Positions 9,379 through 20,603 of a DNA stretch of 64,000 bases are shown piece after piece. Source of the DNA: Agarophyton chilense (taxonomy: Eukaryota > Rhodophyta > Florideophyceae > Gracilariales > Gracilariaceae); the NCBI GenBank assembly GCA_030374765.1, contig JARGXX010000075.1:992001-1056000 (forward strand), in the 5' to 3' direction. Within the stretch, counting starts at the first letter, position 1, and each line of letters begins with the position of its first letter. Below the pieces are notes generated by a model that was not told where the DNA came from, did not search any database, and was given only the letters and a program-made list of their open reading frames with translations. Position numbers and translations under genes: made by a program.

Positions 9379-12300
9379 CTAATTGACTCCTAGCATTGCG
9401 CGGAATTTTTCAAAGGCCACGCGGAGCAAAGGCTTGGTTAAAACATCTGCAACTTGATCTCCAGTTGGGCAGTAGGTCATCTCAATGCGTGTTTCGGACA
9501 CCGAGTTGCGAACAAAGCGATTTCGGATATCGATGTGTTTGTTGCGAACATTGATAGAGTTGTTGTGTGCAAGGCTCATGGAGCCCTGGTTGTCCAGTCG
9601 AAGGCAAATGGGAGTCGGGGTATTTCTATGCAACATTCCAGATAGCACATTTGACAACCAAATGGCCTCGTTGGCTGCAGAACAACTCGAGATGTATTCC
9701 GCTTCACATGAAGAGAGAGCCACGATACTTTGATTCTTGGAGCGCCAGGAGATAGCGCCCCCAGTCATTAGAAATTCAAAGGCTTCAGTGGACTTGCGAG
9801 ATTCGATACAACCAGCCCAATCGGAGTCTGATTACCCAATAATTTCGGAGTCTTTTGTCAGACCGTACGTGATTCCCGTATGCTTGGTCCCTCGAACGTA
9901 GCGGTAGATGCGTTTGACAGCGTTCCAATGAAACATGAGGGGCTTCTCGCAATACTGGGAAAGCTTCCCAGCTGCAAACCCAATGTCGGGGCGAGTGCAA
10001 ATCATCAAGTACATGAGACTGCCGATGGCGGAGCGATAGGGAAAATTCGGGGGAAGAGGATCAGAGTCAGCTGACCATGTCTGCGAGCTAAGTAATTCCA
10101 TCGGGGTGTTCATCGGCTTCGATTCCGACATCTGGAAGCGATCCAGAATCTTGTCGACATAAACTTCCTGGGACAGCTTGAGGGTGCGATTTGACGAATC
10201 CCGAGTGACTTGGATGCCAATAAATTCTTGTACTGCATTGAGATCCTTCATCTTGAAGTGCTTCTTGAGCTCGGATTTCACGCGCAGAGTCTCGGAATCA
10301 TCGTTTCCGGCGATCAGAAGGTCATCCACATAGAGAATAATGAGCAGGATGATGTCCCCAGAGTGGAAAAAATACAGGCAGGGTTCGTAGGAGCTGCTGA
10401 CAAATTGTAGTTCAAGAGTGAGGAACGAGTGTATTTTGGCATACCACTGCCGAGGTGCTTGCTTCAAACCGTAGAGGGCTTTGAGTAGTAGGAACACCTG
10501 GTTGGGCCGAGTTGGGTCGCAAAAGCCTACGGGCACCTCCATAAATATTTCTTCATCCAATTCACCATTTAGAAAGGCAGTAACAACATCCATCTGATCA
10601 CAGCGCAAGTCGAGAAAATTGACAAGGCACAGGAAAAGTCGAACAACAGCCAGGGATACCACAGGGGCATAAGTCTCGTTATACTCCACCCCAGGAACCT
10701 GTCGAAATCCCTTGGCGACAATGCGCACCTTGGGACCGACGTCCTTCTTCACTCGGAACACGTATCGACAGGGAATGAAGTGCATGTCGGGTGTGCGATC
10801 AACGAGTTCGAAGGTGTTGTTCGCACGAATGGAGTCTTCCTCCTTGCGAATTCCGGGCTCCCAAAAATCTTTGTTATGAACAGACATGGCTTCAGCGTAT
10901 GTGGTTGGGGTGTCGGAGGCGACAGTGGGCTGGGAAGATTTTTGGTGAGCCAAAAGGGAGGTCTCGGATGGATCAGAAGTTGGTGCAGAGGAGGAGGCAA
11001 GACCTGGAAGCCACCATTTGCCGGGTTTCGAGGCAAGGCGAGCTGAGCGCCGAAGAGCCGGGGGTGGCGGAGCGGAAGAAGTGATATCGGTCGGATTATT
11101 GGATATGTCCAATGGAGGTGTAGGCGAGTTGGTGATTGAGTTTGAGGGAACTTCGGGAGGGTTCGGAACGGGCTCAGAAGGTGGCAGGGAATTTTTCTGG
11201 ACGATTTCGGAGGGCATGTCAGCGCCCCCATCATCGGGAACTTCATCGTCATCACATGGAGTTTGGTTCGTGACTCCCGTTTCGTTGAAAGTTACATCCC
11301 GTGACACAACAAATTTCTTTGTTTCCGTGTCCTATAACTTGTATCCCTTGCTCTGCTGCGAGTAACCCATCATAATTGCCGACCTAGATCTAGGGTCCAA
11401 CTTGGTGACTTTAAATTTCGGAACCACAAACCAGCACGGGGCACCAAAAAAACGCATGTAAGAAAGATCAGGAGTCTTTTCTTGCCAAAAGTGGAACGGG
11501 GTTTTGTCCGAAGGGAGCGAACGGGATGTGACCCGATTTCGGACATACACTGCTGTGGCAAGAGCTTCGGCCCAGAAGTGTTTCGGGACCGATTTATGGT
11601 GCAGCATAGACCGCACTAGGTCGAGAAATGTGCGATTCATGCGCTCTTCCACCCCATTCTGCTGCGGAGTATAGGCCACTGTGAGCTGATGGCGGATGCT
11701 GTGGTGCTCCAAAAAATTCTTGAAGTCACTTGAGAGGTATTCTCCACCATTGTCCGAGCGTAGAGCCTTGAGTCGTAGCGACTGATCATCTGACGGAAGG
11801 GAGCTGCTGAAATCGTGGAAGGCGATGTTTCGCACCAAAGAGCTAGTGTGGGTCTCTGCTGACGCTTTGAATTTCTTAAAGCATTCCAGCACCTCAGACT
11901 TGCGTTGCATAGGATAGGCCACTGTCCATTTGGAAAAATAGTCAATGAACGAAACAAAGTATCTGGCACCGCCCAAGGATGGGACCTCAATCGGACCACT
12001 CACGTCGGAGTGCACAAGTTCAAGTAACTTTGTAGCACGACTATGGGATAATTTTGGAATGGCAGTGCGATGAGATTTCCCAAGAACGCAACCTTCACAA
12101 TTCGCAGATGCATGTTCACCACTAAGGTTATCACCTTCAACCACCCCGCGATCTACCATCGACCTAATCCCAGATGTGCTGACATGAGCAAGGCGCTCAT
12201 GCCACACGTTGACCGAGGTGTACGAAGCAACTTCGGAACTTTTATTTGAGGATTTGGGAGGGTCGAGGACTAAATCAAGGCTGTAAAGCCCATTGCGGAG

Positions 12301-13539
12301 GGTACCTGTCGCGACCACAGATGAGTCGGACTGACACACAAGGTGCATGTAGGTGTCGAAAAATTGTGAGCTTATCCCAAGCTTACCCATGGCAGAAGTG
12401 GAGAGTAACTGGTAGCGTAGAGCGGGAACGTGCAGCACATTGCGAACAAGGCAGTTGACGGTAGAGCCGTTGTTGCGAACAGTAAGTGCGACGTCGCCGC
12501 GGCCGACAATTGATGTGGAGGAACCAGCACCAAAGGTAAGTTGCGTAGGGGAAGCCAATTTTTCATAGGTGGTGAATGCAGAGCGGTCGTAGGTGAGATG
12601 TGAGGTGCAGGCAGAGTCAACGATCCCGGCGCGGGAGCGAGGCGTAGGCGATTCAGACGAGTGCAGCGCGACGTTTGGTGAAGCTTGAAAGCTGACTAGA
12701 CACACAAAGTCACTCGAGGGGACATTGGAAATGGTAGGAGACTGCTTTGCAATAAGGGCTTTGTTAGAAGCATCCAAACGCGCACGAGCTAGATGACCCG
12801 GAGGAGCGAAGTGGGGGTACTTGTTGTAGCAACGGCTGCTGTTACGATGTTTTCCAAAATGAACACAAGTCCCTGTAGAGCTCTGGGATCGCTTCTTAGG
12901 GGCTCTATAGACAATCAAGGCAGCATTCTCTGACTTTCGGAGTGCATCGGCATCACGGGCTACGTGGCGCTGCTCTTCCTGGATGCAACGACTTTGGACA
13001 AACTCGAAAGTGAAGTGATCGTCGTCGATGTGGGAGGGGTCCAGGGCGGAAATGAGACTGTCGAAACGATCGGGAAGTCCATTGAGCAGAGCCATAGCCA
13101 TCTCTAAGTCTTCGATAGGGACGGACATGGACTTGAGAGTGGCAGCGAGCTGGCGAATGTGAGCAGCAAAGGGGAGAACCTTTTCGTTGTCGATCATTTT
13201 GGCGGTGTAGAAGCGACGAAGAGCGGCGAGCTTGTCGAGCAGAGTGTGTTTTTCGAAGATGTCACAGATGAGAGACCACATTTTCTTTGCGGAAGTGGCA
13301 TGCTGAACTTGTTCGAGGTGATCATCGGAGAGAGTGAGACCGATGATAGCCCTTGCCTTGTTATCGCCCCTAACCCAAGCGGAGAATTCTGGAGAATCGC
13401 GGTTTGAAGGAAGCTCATCGAGATAGTGGTCGGACTCTCTGAATGAGAGAACGAGCTGGATACGAGTTTTCCAAGTATGGAAATTGAACTCTGAGAGTTT
13501 CTCGATACGGAGGAGTGAGGTTGAGGAGTCTGAAGCCAT
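9379..13539 (-). pseudogene. Copia-3 Gag-Pol, one frame with two nonsense codons
   Basis: Begins at ATG 13539 with a Gag domain (NFHTWKTRIQLVLSF near residue 20), an atypical zinc-knuckle region, a protease whose active site reads IVDSACTSH (Ala in place of the Gly of DSG), an integrase with HVSTSGI and C..C, DNGGEY and a copia C terminus, RT with YVDDLL (near 10330) and RNase H with SDSDWAG and DNQGS. The frame is the same throughout (1387 codons). It is broken by TAG at 11332-11334, where Copia-1 has Trp (YKLW), and by TAA at 9832-9834, just before SDSDWAG. Two point mutations, and perhaps the protease change, explain its inactivity. Confidence 0.9.
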
Positions 13540-13636
13540 TTTGCAAAACGTGTTGAGACGTTGGTGGTGAAGCAGACAGTGAGCAGAGAAGACTTGTCAA
13601 ATTGATAATGGAATACAAAATGACAAGAAATGAGGA

Positions 13637-14341
13637 TTATTTATTGTGTCTGCGTTTGTGGTGCCTGTCTCGATCGTGTCGAGTGAGGAAAATTTTGGAA
13701 CAACCTTGACAAGGGGTGATGGCACGCTGTCGATCTTGACGTGCTTTGCACTTCTTTGAGATTCGGTGCTGGAGGAGCTGCTTTGGACCGAAAACCTTTA
13801 GACTGCAAAGATTGCAAACTAGAAAAGATCGAATAGATGGAGCCTTGGGGACCGGAGGAAGCCTTGGAAGTGGCATGGAGTGTGGTGGAGCAGGAGCGGA
13901 AACAGGAGCAGGAGGAGGAGGATAGAATTTTCGGGGAAGGCAAACCTTGGTGGGCACACAAAAAGGCTTGATGAAGGTGGGCTGTTGGATGTTGAAGGGT
14001 GTTGGGTGTTGTGGAGCGGGAGAACCGGAGGGAGTGGTTGTTGTGGAAGATATGTTGCCGCCTTCTCCGTCAGATTCTATAGCAGAGTCGTCGATAAAAA
14101 GGTAGCGGGGACGAGGGTTGGGGTCCTTGAAGATGAGTTTCCGGATGACAGGATCACAAGTGCGAACCTTGATGCCGCGCTTGAAGACGGAGTAGGAGAT
14201 AGGCACTGGGGGATAGTTAGCAAGTGCAAGCGAGGAAGCGAATGTGGGAAGGAACGTACTGTTGCGACGAAGCGGGCTGCAAGACAAACCGAAGTGAGTA
14301 GTGCAGAGACTAGAGCGAAGCAACGGAGGTTGGCTGGCCAC
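13637..14341 (-). CDS. C2H2 zinc-finger protein inside Copia-3, upstream of gag
   Basis: ORF of 234 codons that ends 98 bp before the gag ATG and lies in a different frame from gag. The N-terminal half is Ser/Pro-rich and has one acidic patch (FIDDSAIESDGEGG, about 100-115). The middle is a proline-rich linker (about 140-180). The C terminus holds two zinc-finger-like units: C-x2-C-x12-H-x5-C (CNLC..H..C) and a classical C-x2-C-x12-H-x4-H (CQGC..H..H) ending in a very basic tail. Such a protein would be expected to bind nucleic acid. I know of no standard copia gene at this position, so it may be a captured host gene or an accessory protein. It could also be translated from a spliced transcript. 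Function not assigned. Confidence 0.65.
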   Translation of the reverse strand: MASQPPLLRSSLCTTHFGLSCSPLRRNSTFLPTFASSLALANYPPVPISYSVFKRGIKVRTCDPVIRKLIFKDPNPRPRYLFIDDSAIESDGEGGNISSTTTTPSGSPAPQHPTPFNIQQPTFIKPFCVPTKVCLPRKFYPPPPAPVSAPAPPHSMPLPRLPPVPKAPSIRSFLVCNLCSLKVFGPKQLLQHRISKKCKARQDRQRAITPCQGCSKIFLTRHDRDRHHKRRHNK

Positions 14342-14818
14342 AAGACAGACCGAAGTAAGTACAGGCGGAGACGAACACTTGAACGCTGGGAAACCACTTG
14401 AGCCTGACCTTGCTTGACACTTGATGGAGGTGTAGCTTAGGAACCTTGGCGGGAGCCTGGGGTGGGATGTGGGAAGAAGGAGCGAAGCGGAGTGAAACGG
14501 TAGAGCGAAAGCGAAGCTGGGCGCATAACCTATTGAATGAAAATGGTCGAGAGCGAAGAGGGAGACGAGGAGAGGAGAGTTGTCTGAGTTTACTTTGAGC
14601 GAGGGGGCGGAGAGTATAAGTAGACTCTCCGACCCAAGAGGTTCCGTTACATTTAAACATTTGAATAGTTACGGCTTTGTGATCTGGAGATGAGATCACG
14701 GGCTGATCCAGATGTAGACATGGATATCTTATACACGTAGAGAGCTAGTATAAACTGCTGAGTACTAGGGTGACATAAACACTGACATAAGAGACATCTG
14801 CAGTGACGTAGTGACAAC
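14342..14818 (-). other. Copia-3 5' leader
   Basis: 477 bp between the 5' LTR and the zinc-finger ORF. It has open stretches but no domain. A 7-bp stem (ggagagt/actctcc, 14609-14630) encloses a TATA-like loop. Next to the LTR the sequence is rich in GTGAC/GTCAC repeats, including a near-palindrome at about 14801-14815. I see no primer binding site complementary to an ordinary tRNA 3' end. Confidence 0.5.
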
Positions 14819-14928
14819 TGCGTCAACATGTCAAAGTGACAAACTAAGTAACGCTTATACTATAAGCACTAATTGCATTAAGTAAGTAACTAAGAGAATA
14901 AAAGCTAAGTAAATAAGCATTACTAACA
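14819..14928 (-). repeat. Copia-3 5' LTR (110 bp)
   Basis: Near-identical direct repeat of 9233-9342. It ends in ctaaca at 14928, after which Gypsy-A sequence begins at once (ggttcgaggg, aligned with the reverse complement of Gypsy-C near 55150). Confidence 0.85.
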
Positions 14929-17900
14929 GGTTCGAGGGTGCCCCCTTCTGGGCCCCAGCCGTACCACCTGACGGTGTACTTCAGACCATTGTAAGATTGC
15001 GTGTGGCCCACAAGACGGTCAACGGGAAATTCCTCTGAGGTTTGGTCCTCATCTTTCGGGGGAACGCTACCTAGAGGGTTCATATGTTCCAAATTGGGAG
15101 CTTCGTTTGTGGGAGCCGGGTCGGGAGCTACCGCTTTTACCATGTGAAGTTCCATTTCCGTCCCTGTTAGAGGGTTGTAATCCGGGTCATCTCGTTGTAG
15201 TTCATCATTCACCTCAATTGGGGTGGGGTCCTCCAAGGGCGGAGTGCGCAGAGCTACCGCTCTGGGCTCTCAGGCTGAGGTGCCCGCCTCCATGCGATGT
15301 TGAACCTTTTCAGGTGCTACCCTAATACGGTCAATTGGTATCGTATTCGGTATTCCATCTTGGTCAACAGTAACGGTGTAGTCTGATGCGTTCAATACCT
15401 TATAAGGTCTCAATGATTTGGGTAGAAGCTTCGAATTGATATCTCTGTCAATAGCTTCATCGTCTGCTTCATCGCCCGGTCGTGGTCTTTTACCTGAAGG
15501 TGAGTTGTCTTTGTAGACATATTGTCCCGAGGATATTTTGGTTACCCTACGGTCGTAGTCGGCCTTGTACCGCTTCTGGGCTGCAGTGAGGCGGCTCTCT
15601 GCATGTTTGAGAGCCCTCCTCACCCTCAGAAGGGTATTCCGCTTGACCTGGGCAGAGGTCAGTGCGTCAGCTGCAGTGCTGGTGGTAGGATCTCCCTGCA
15701 CTACAATACCTGGGGGGTGTCGCGAAAGAACCAAATCAAAGCGAGTGGTTTGCGTTGACCGGTGTACCTGAAGGTTATAGGAGTAGGTGAGCGGTTGCAC
15801 CAGCTCATCCCACCCAGTTTGGTGCTCTTACGTATAGTGTCGTAGCCTTGATACCAATGTGTGGTTAAAGCGCTCGACCTGTCCGTTCGTCTGCGGGTGG
15901 TAGGCAGTAGTAAAATAGTGCTTGATACCCAAGAGGTTACAGACTGCTTCGAAGAATTTCGATGCCAGGTTTGAACCATTATCGGTAAGTAGGTACAGTG
16001 GTGCACCATACGGGTAGACCCAATTGTTGAGGAACGCGATCGCCAGCGTGGTTGAATTCGTCTCCTTTAAAGGTATCGCTCTCATGAGCTTCGAGAACCT
16101 GTCGATGATCACTAGAATGTGCTGATACCCGTTCTTGGTCTTGGGAAGTGGTCCTGGAAGGTCTTTCGCAACAAACTCCAGTGGACCCGCTGCTGGAAAC
16201 AGCTTGAGGTACTTTCGATGCTCCCGAATACCACCGCGGGTACTAACACAAGATTCGCATTGACCTACAAAGGTATAGACATCATGGGTCATATGAGGCC
16301 AATAGAACCTTTGCCTAAAGGTGTAATACATCCTGGTGGCACCGGGGTGTCCCAATAGTCGCGGGTAGTGCGCGAGATACAAGACTCTCGGGAGCAGTGC
16401 CTTAAGAACCACCTTTTGAAGGCTACCATCCAAGGTTGACCTTCTCACGATGTACCCATTGTGGTCCACATCGAACGGTGATCCTTTGAAACCAATTTGG
16501 TCAGCCAGGGTTCAGCAATACGCATCCTGGGCATGTTCTCGTAGAAATTCCTCTCGGGTTACGGGCATGACGTTCGTTTCCTCTAAGGTCAGTATCTGCG
16601 TTGCCATGTCGGTGTTCCGCAAAGCACCTTCTTCAGGTAAGTCCCAACATTCATCTAGGTGTTTGCCGGTACCATTTTGGTTTGATGACACCAAAAAGCA
16701 AGGGATATCATCGTCCACAGGTTCTGTCTCTAACCCTGAGGTGTTTAAGCGTGACATAGCATCAGCTATGTTGTGCTTGATACCTGTACGGTATTGTACG
16801 TCGTATTCAAACTCCGACAGTCTCAACCTCCAACGGGCAAGTCTGCCAGACGCATCTGCGAGTCCGAGGATCCACCTTAAGGCGTCGTGGTCCGTGCGCA
16901 ATGTAAAGCACTCACCATAAAGATATGGACGGAGCATCAACATGCTCCACACTACTGCTAGACATTCCTTCTCGGTTACCGTGTGGTTCTGCTCCACCTC
17001 ATTCATAGCGCGGCTCCAGTATCCTATAGGTAATTTGTCTCCGTTGTGCTGCTCCTGCATGAGAAAACAACGAATTTGGGCATGGGATGCATCTGTATCC
17101 AGCGTGTATGGTAGACCTGTCTTCGGTAACGCTACGATTGGAGGCGACAACAGCGCTCGTTTCAATTCCTCAAAGTTGTTCATTTCTTCGTTCGATAGAT
17201 TCTTAAACCGTTCAGGTTCACCTTCCTGGAGCTTCTTGTTGATGGGAGCCGCTATTTTCGCGAATCCCTTCACGAAGAGACGATAGACGTTACATTAACC
17301 TATAAAGGATCGTATGTCTGTCTGGGATCGTGGCAACGTGACCTTCTGTACGGCTCTAATGTTGCTTGGAGCAACCTCTAGGGTACCAGGGCCTATGAGG
17401 TGTCCCAGGTATTCAACTGTTCTGGTAAAGAAGACGCATTTGCGTGGCTTCAGCGTCACCCCCGCCTCAAATAGGAGGGTTAGTACGGTGCGTACTTGTG
17501 CAAAGTGCTCTTCTACCGATCTGGAAGAGATGATTACATCATCGATGTATACCAAGGCGGTTGTCCATTTAACCTTCGAAAGGATGATGTCCAGCGCCCT
17601 TTGAAAGGTGGCTGGAGCATTGAACAACCCGAATGGCATCCGCGTGAAGCGAAACAAACCTGTATGTCACGTGAAGGTCGTTTTATCTCGACCTTCGTCA
17701 CCTACGGGTACCTGCCAATAACCACAATTGGCATCCAACGTGGTAAATATCTGCGCATCTCCGAAGGAGTCGATGCACTCATCCATTCTAGGTATCGGGT
17801 ACGAATCCCTGATGGTCACGCTATTGAAACTCCTGTAGTCCACACAAAGCCTCATACGGTTATCCCCTTTCTTCTGAACAAGAACCACGGGACTAGCTCA

Positions 17901-19144
17901 ATCTGAGTTGGCTGGTTCAACTACCCCTTCTTGGAGCATTCGATCCACTTCTTTGAGTTCTACTTCTCTCGACTTCGGACCTGCACGGTATGGTTGCTGA
18001 TAAATCGGCTTCGAGTCAGGGAGGAGCTCGATGCGATGCTGTGTGGCCTTAATTTGGGCCAGATGGCCTGACCACATGGTTTCAAACTCCTCTAGAAGGT
18101 CGAGAATACGGCCTCGCGGTTTGCCGTTATCTTCACAGATCTGGACTGTATCTTACCATTGCTTTTCAGGGTCAGGTTCCTTTTCTTTGTCTACCGATGC
18201 CTTATCGGTTAGCTTTGCTTCCAAGTTGGTATTTCACGATACCTTTGTGGTTGTGGACGCATTTGCGCACCGCCCTTCCTCATCGAAGGCGACCTCGCCG
18301 AGATCAGTGTAAGCTACGGTGGAGACCCCTTGTGGTGCCGGTAGTGCGATGCCAACATTGGTATTCTTCGGCAACTTCACGTCATGACTACTGAAGTTGT
18401 TGAGACTCACCTTAAAAGGTTGATTTTGGATGGTGTCGACAATCCCATTGGCCATCAAGGTGAGGTGTCGATGTGCTAACCTCGGATGTTTTGGAGTATG
18501 ACCAGCCGGGAGGTCGCACACGACACCGGTACTAATATTTGGTGCATTGGCGTGAGAACAACCTATTTGGTAATGCGCATTTTGTTGGAGACCGTTTCGG
18601 TGGATATCCTCTTCTTCGGTTTGACGAACCATCCCCGTTTGGTTTCCGTATTACCTAACATGACAATACGTCCCCCGTGACGTAGGGCGACTGTGTGGGA
18701 ACCAGGAAGGATTGCTTTGACAGGGCTTTCGATGAAGTTCGCACCTAGTAGGCAGTCTGTTGGTAACCGGTCGACCACAAAGAATTGAAGTCTTACCTTG
18801 AGGTGTCCGAGCTGCACCATAGTGGTGAGCATACCTCTTAGGTTTAATGGGCGCTCATTTGCATCCACCAGCGGGTTGTTGTCGGGAGGTCGGCTCAAGT
18901 TCCGAAGTACCGCCTCAGGTATGACGCGGGAGTTCAGGACTTTTGGGTCGGCCCCCGTATCCAGCACGCAGGTGACCGGAACCGCAAGGCGCTCGGAGAA
19001 ACACATTGAAGAACGTACTTTAGAGTTGTTGTACTTCATATGACAAACCAGACCTGGTTGTGACGTGTTCTCTTCCACCTTCAAGATTCTGGGTATCGAT
19101 TGGCCTTCCGATTGCAGGTTGGGTTCGGCCATTACGCCAACCAT
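14929..19144 (-). pseudogene. Gypsy-A Pol (protease, RT, RNase H, integrase, chromodomain), decayed
   Basis: Segments in different frames spell a Ty3-type Pol. Protease has VLDTGAD (near 18950). RT runs from VVLVQKKGDNRMR (17880) through YIDDVI (near 17540). RNase H has YTLDTDASH (near 17100) and LRTDHDALRW (near 16890). Integrase has the H..H/C..C finger with CESC (near 16250), TDNGSNLASK (near 15980) and HPQTNGQVERFNH (near 15890). The C-terminal chromodomain has the YTVRWYGWGPEGGT core (near 14960). Several stops and frameshifts break it, e.g. at about 15825, 16510, 17290 and 17660. The integrase catalytic residues are preserved and the second zinc Cys is present, unlike in Gypsy-C. Compared with Gypsy-C it is about nine-tenths identical by eye. 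Confidence 0.9.
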
Positions 19145-20598
19145 TCGGTTTTTTCTTCCTGTACGGGAGGGGTTGAGTCCAAGTTTGGTGTTTCCTCGAT
19201 GGTATTGATCTGTACCGGTGTACGGGGTTGGAACCTATTTGGTGCTTGCGTTGAAGACCCATAGAGGCGTTGGTGATTCTGCATGCGAGCCTAAATCAAC
19301 TGGTCTCTCATCCCTGGAGGTAAGTTAGCGCAATTGTTTGCCAAATGGTCTGTCGCGAGACAAAACCAGCAAACGAGGCCTCCAGTTTGGGGGTCTCGCG
19401 TTACCATTGAGGGGGGCCTCGAAACCTGGTTGGTAGGGGCAGTGGTGTAGGATGTGGGTGGCGAGTTATGGAAGCTCGCTCCCTGCATCCTATGCGAGCT
19501 CACCGCACTCGGCGGTGATTGTACCGAGTGTGGTGTAGGCGTTGACGACCATTTCCTACCGTCGAAGGTTTCGAGAACCGCCCCTGGGTCGCTACCAAGT
19601 GGATAACGGTCCCTGTGGGTACTTTGAGGTGCGAGATACCCTCTGAGGTTGTGGTATCTTCAATTTCCAAGACCGACCTTTTCGGTTTATCCTTCGAGGT
19701 TGGAGGCACGGCTGGTCTCTTTCCCAGCCGAAAGATATCTCTAAGGCCCTGGGAGAATCGAGCCAGCCCATTGTAGTCTATCTTGCAGTTAGTGGCCAGG
19801 TAATTGCGTACCTGGGAACGGATCGCTTTGTCGACATTTTCGGCAAATAGCGAGATGTAGTGAACACATTATCACAACGGGTTGCCAGATTCCAAAGCGC
19901 GAGCGAAAACTCCGATTCTTTTTGCCCAGATCTTTGATGGTAAGCGAGGACTTCCGAGTAATCCTCTTGGATAACTTCATCGGTGGCGTATGTTTCCAAA
20001 AGGAAATTGACCACCTCTGGGTATGACTCCAACATCTCTGTGCCATCCTCATCCATCGCTAAGGTATTGCCGCGGAGCCTACGCTGCAGCAAGTAGTATG
20101 CTTGTCCTTAAAGGTAAAACTGAAATAGCACCATAGCAGCGCCCTCGGAAAACCCATTTTGGTCAAATGCAAGCTTGAGCTTCTGTAGAAAGTCAATCAC
20201 CGCAATAGGATCCGTACCTGTGGAGGTTGTGTCACCCATTTAGAAGCTGAGCTTCTTGTGGTGCTTAGTAATCTTCTGAGAGACCTCTTGGGTGTATTCA
20301 GAAGACTTGTTGATCACCCGATAATTCCTGTAGTCAACCGCTTTGGTGAACCTATCGTTCAACGGTTGGTGCACCTCCAGGTCCATTTTGGTGTCCGACT
20401 CAGAGTCGGGCGACTTATTGTATCGCTTTTACCCTTTCGGGTCTTTTTCGACGACTGCTACGTCGACCTGTTCGGTTTCTTCTTCTTCTTACCTTTACGG
20501 TCATCATCCGACGATGAACTCGTATTGGAACTGGAGTCTGTCGAGTCGGGGTCTGAATCATTCTCTCGATTCTTTCCCTTCTTCGTCCTCCGCTTCTT
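19145..20598 (-). pseudogene. Gypsy-A Gag, 3' part
   Basis: Left of the Gypsy-B insertion the gag continues with an acidic/Ser-rich and Lys-rich linker, the capsid-like region (TGTDPIAVI, EVIQEDYSEVLAYHQ, LWNLATRCDNVF) and a zinc knuckle CWFCLATDHLANNC (near 19370). Stops at 20458-20460 (TAG) and 20108-20110 (TAA) occur at the same codons in Gypsy-C. The protease frame starts beyond, near 19144, in another frame. Confidence 0.85.
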
Positions 20599-20603
20599 CC
20601 CCT

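Larger units (their letters stand above)
9233..14928 (-). mobile_element. Copia-3, Ty1/copia element with very short LTRs and an extra ORF
   Basis: Two 110-bp direct repeats with TG..CA ends (9233-9342 and 14819-14928) flank a minus-strand copia polyprotein. A purine tract (cgagggggcg on the minus strand) precedes the 3' copy. Between the 5' LTR and gag lie a 477-bp leader and a 234-codon zinc-finger ORF. No target duplication is seen: tgagc lies left and ggttc right. The left neighbour is the Copia-2 LTR and the right one is Gypsy-A, so a rearrangement followed or accompanied insertion. Confidence 0.85.

Noticed and set aside
14310-14699. 130-codon ORF in the Copia-3 leader
   Set aside because: No domain, overlaps the zinc-finger ORF in another frame, and crosses what looks like an untranslated leader.
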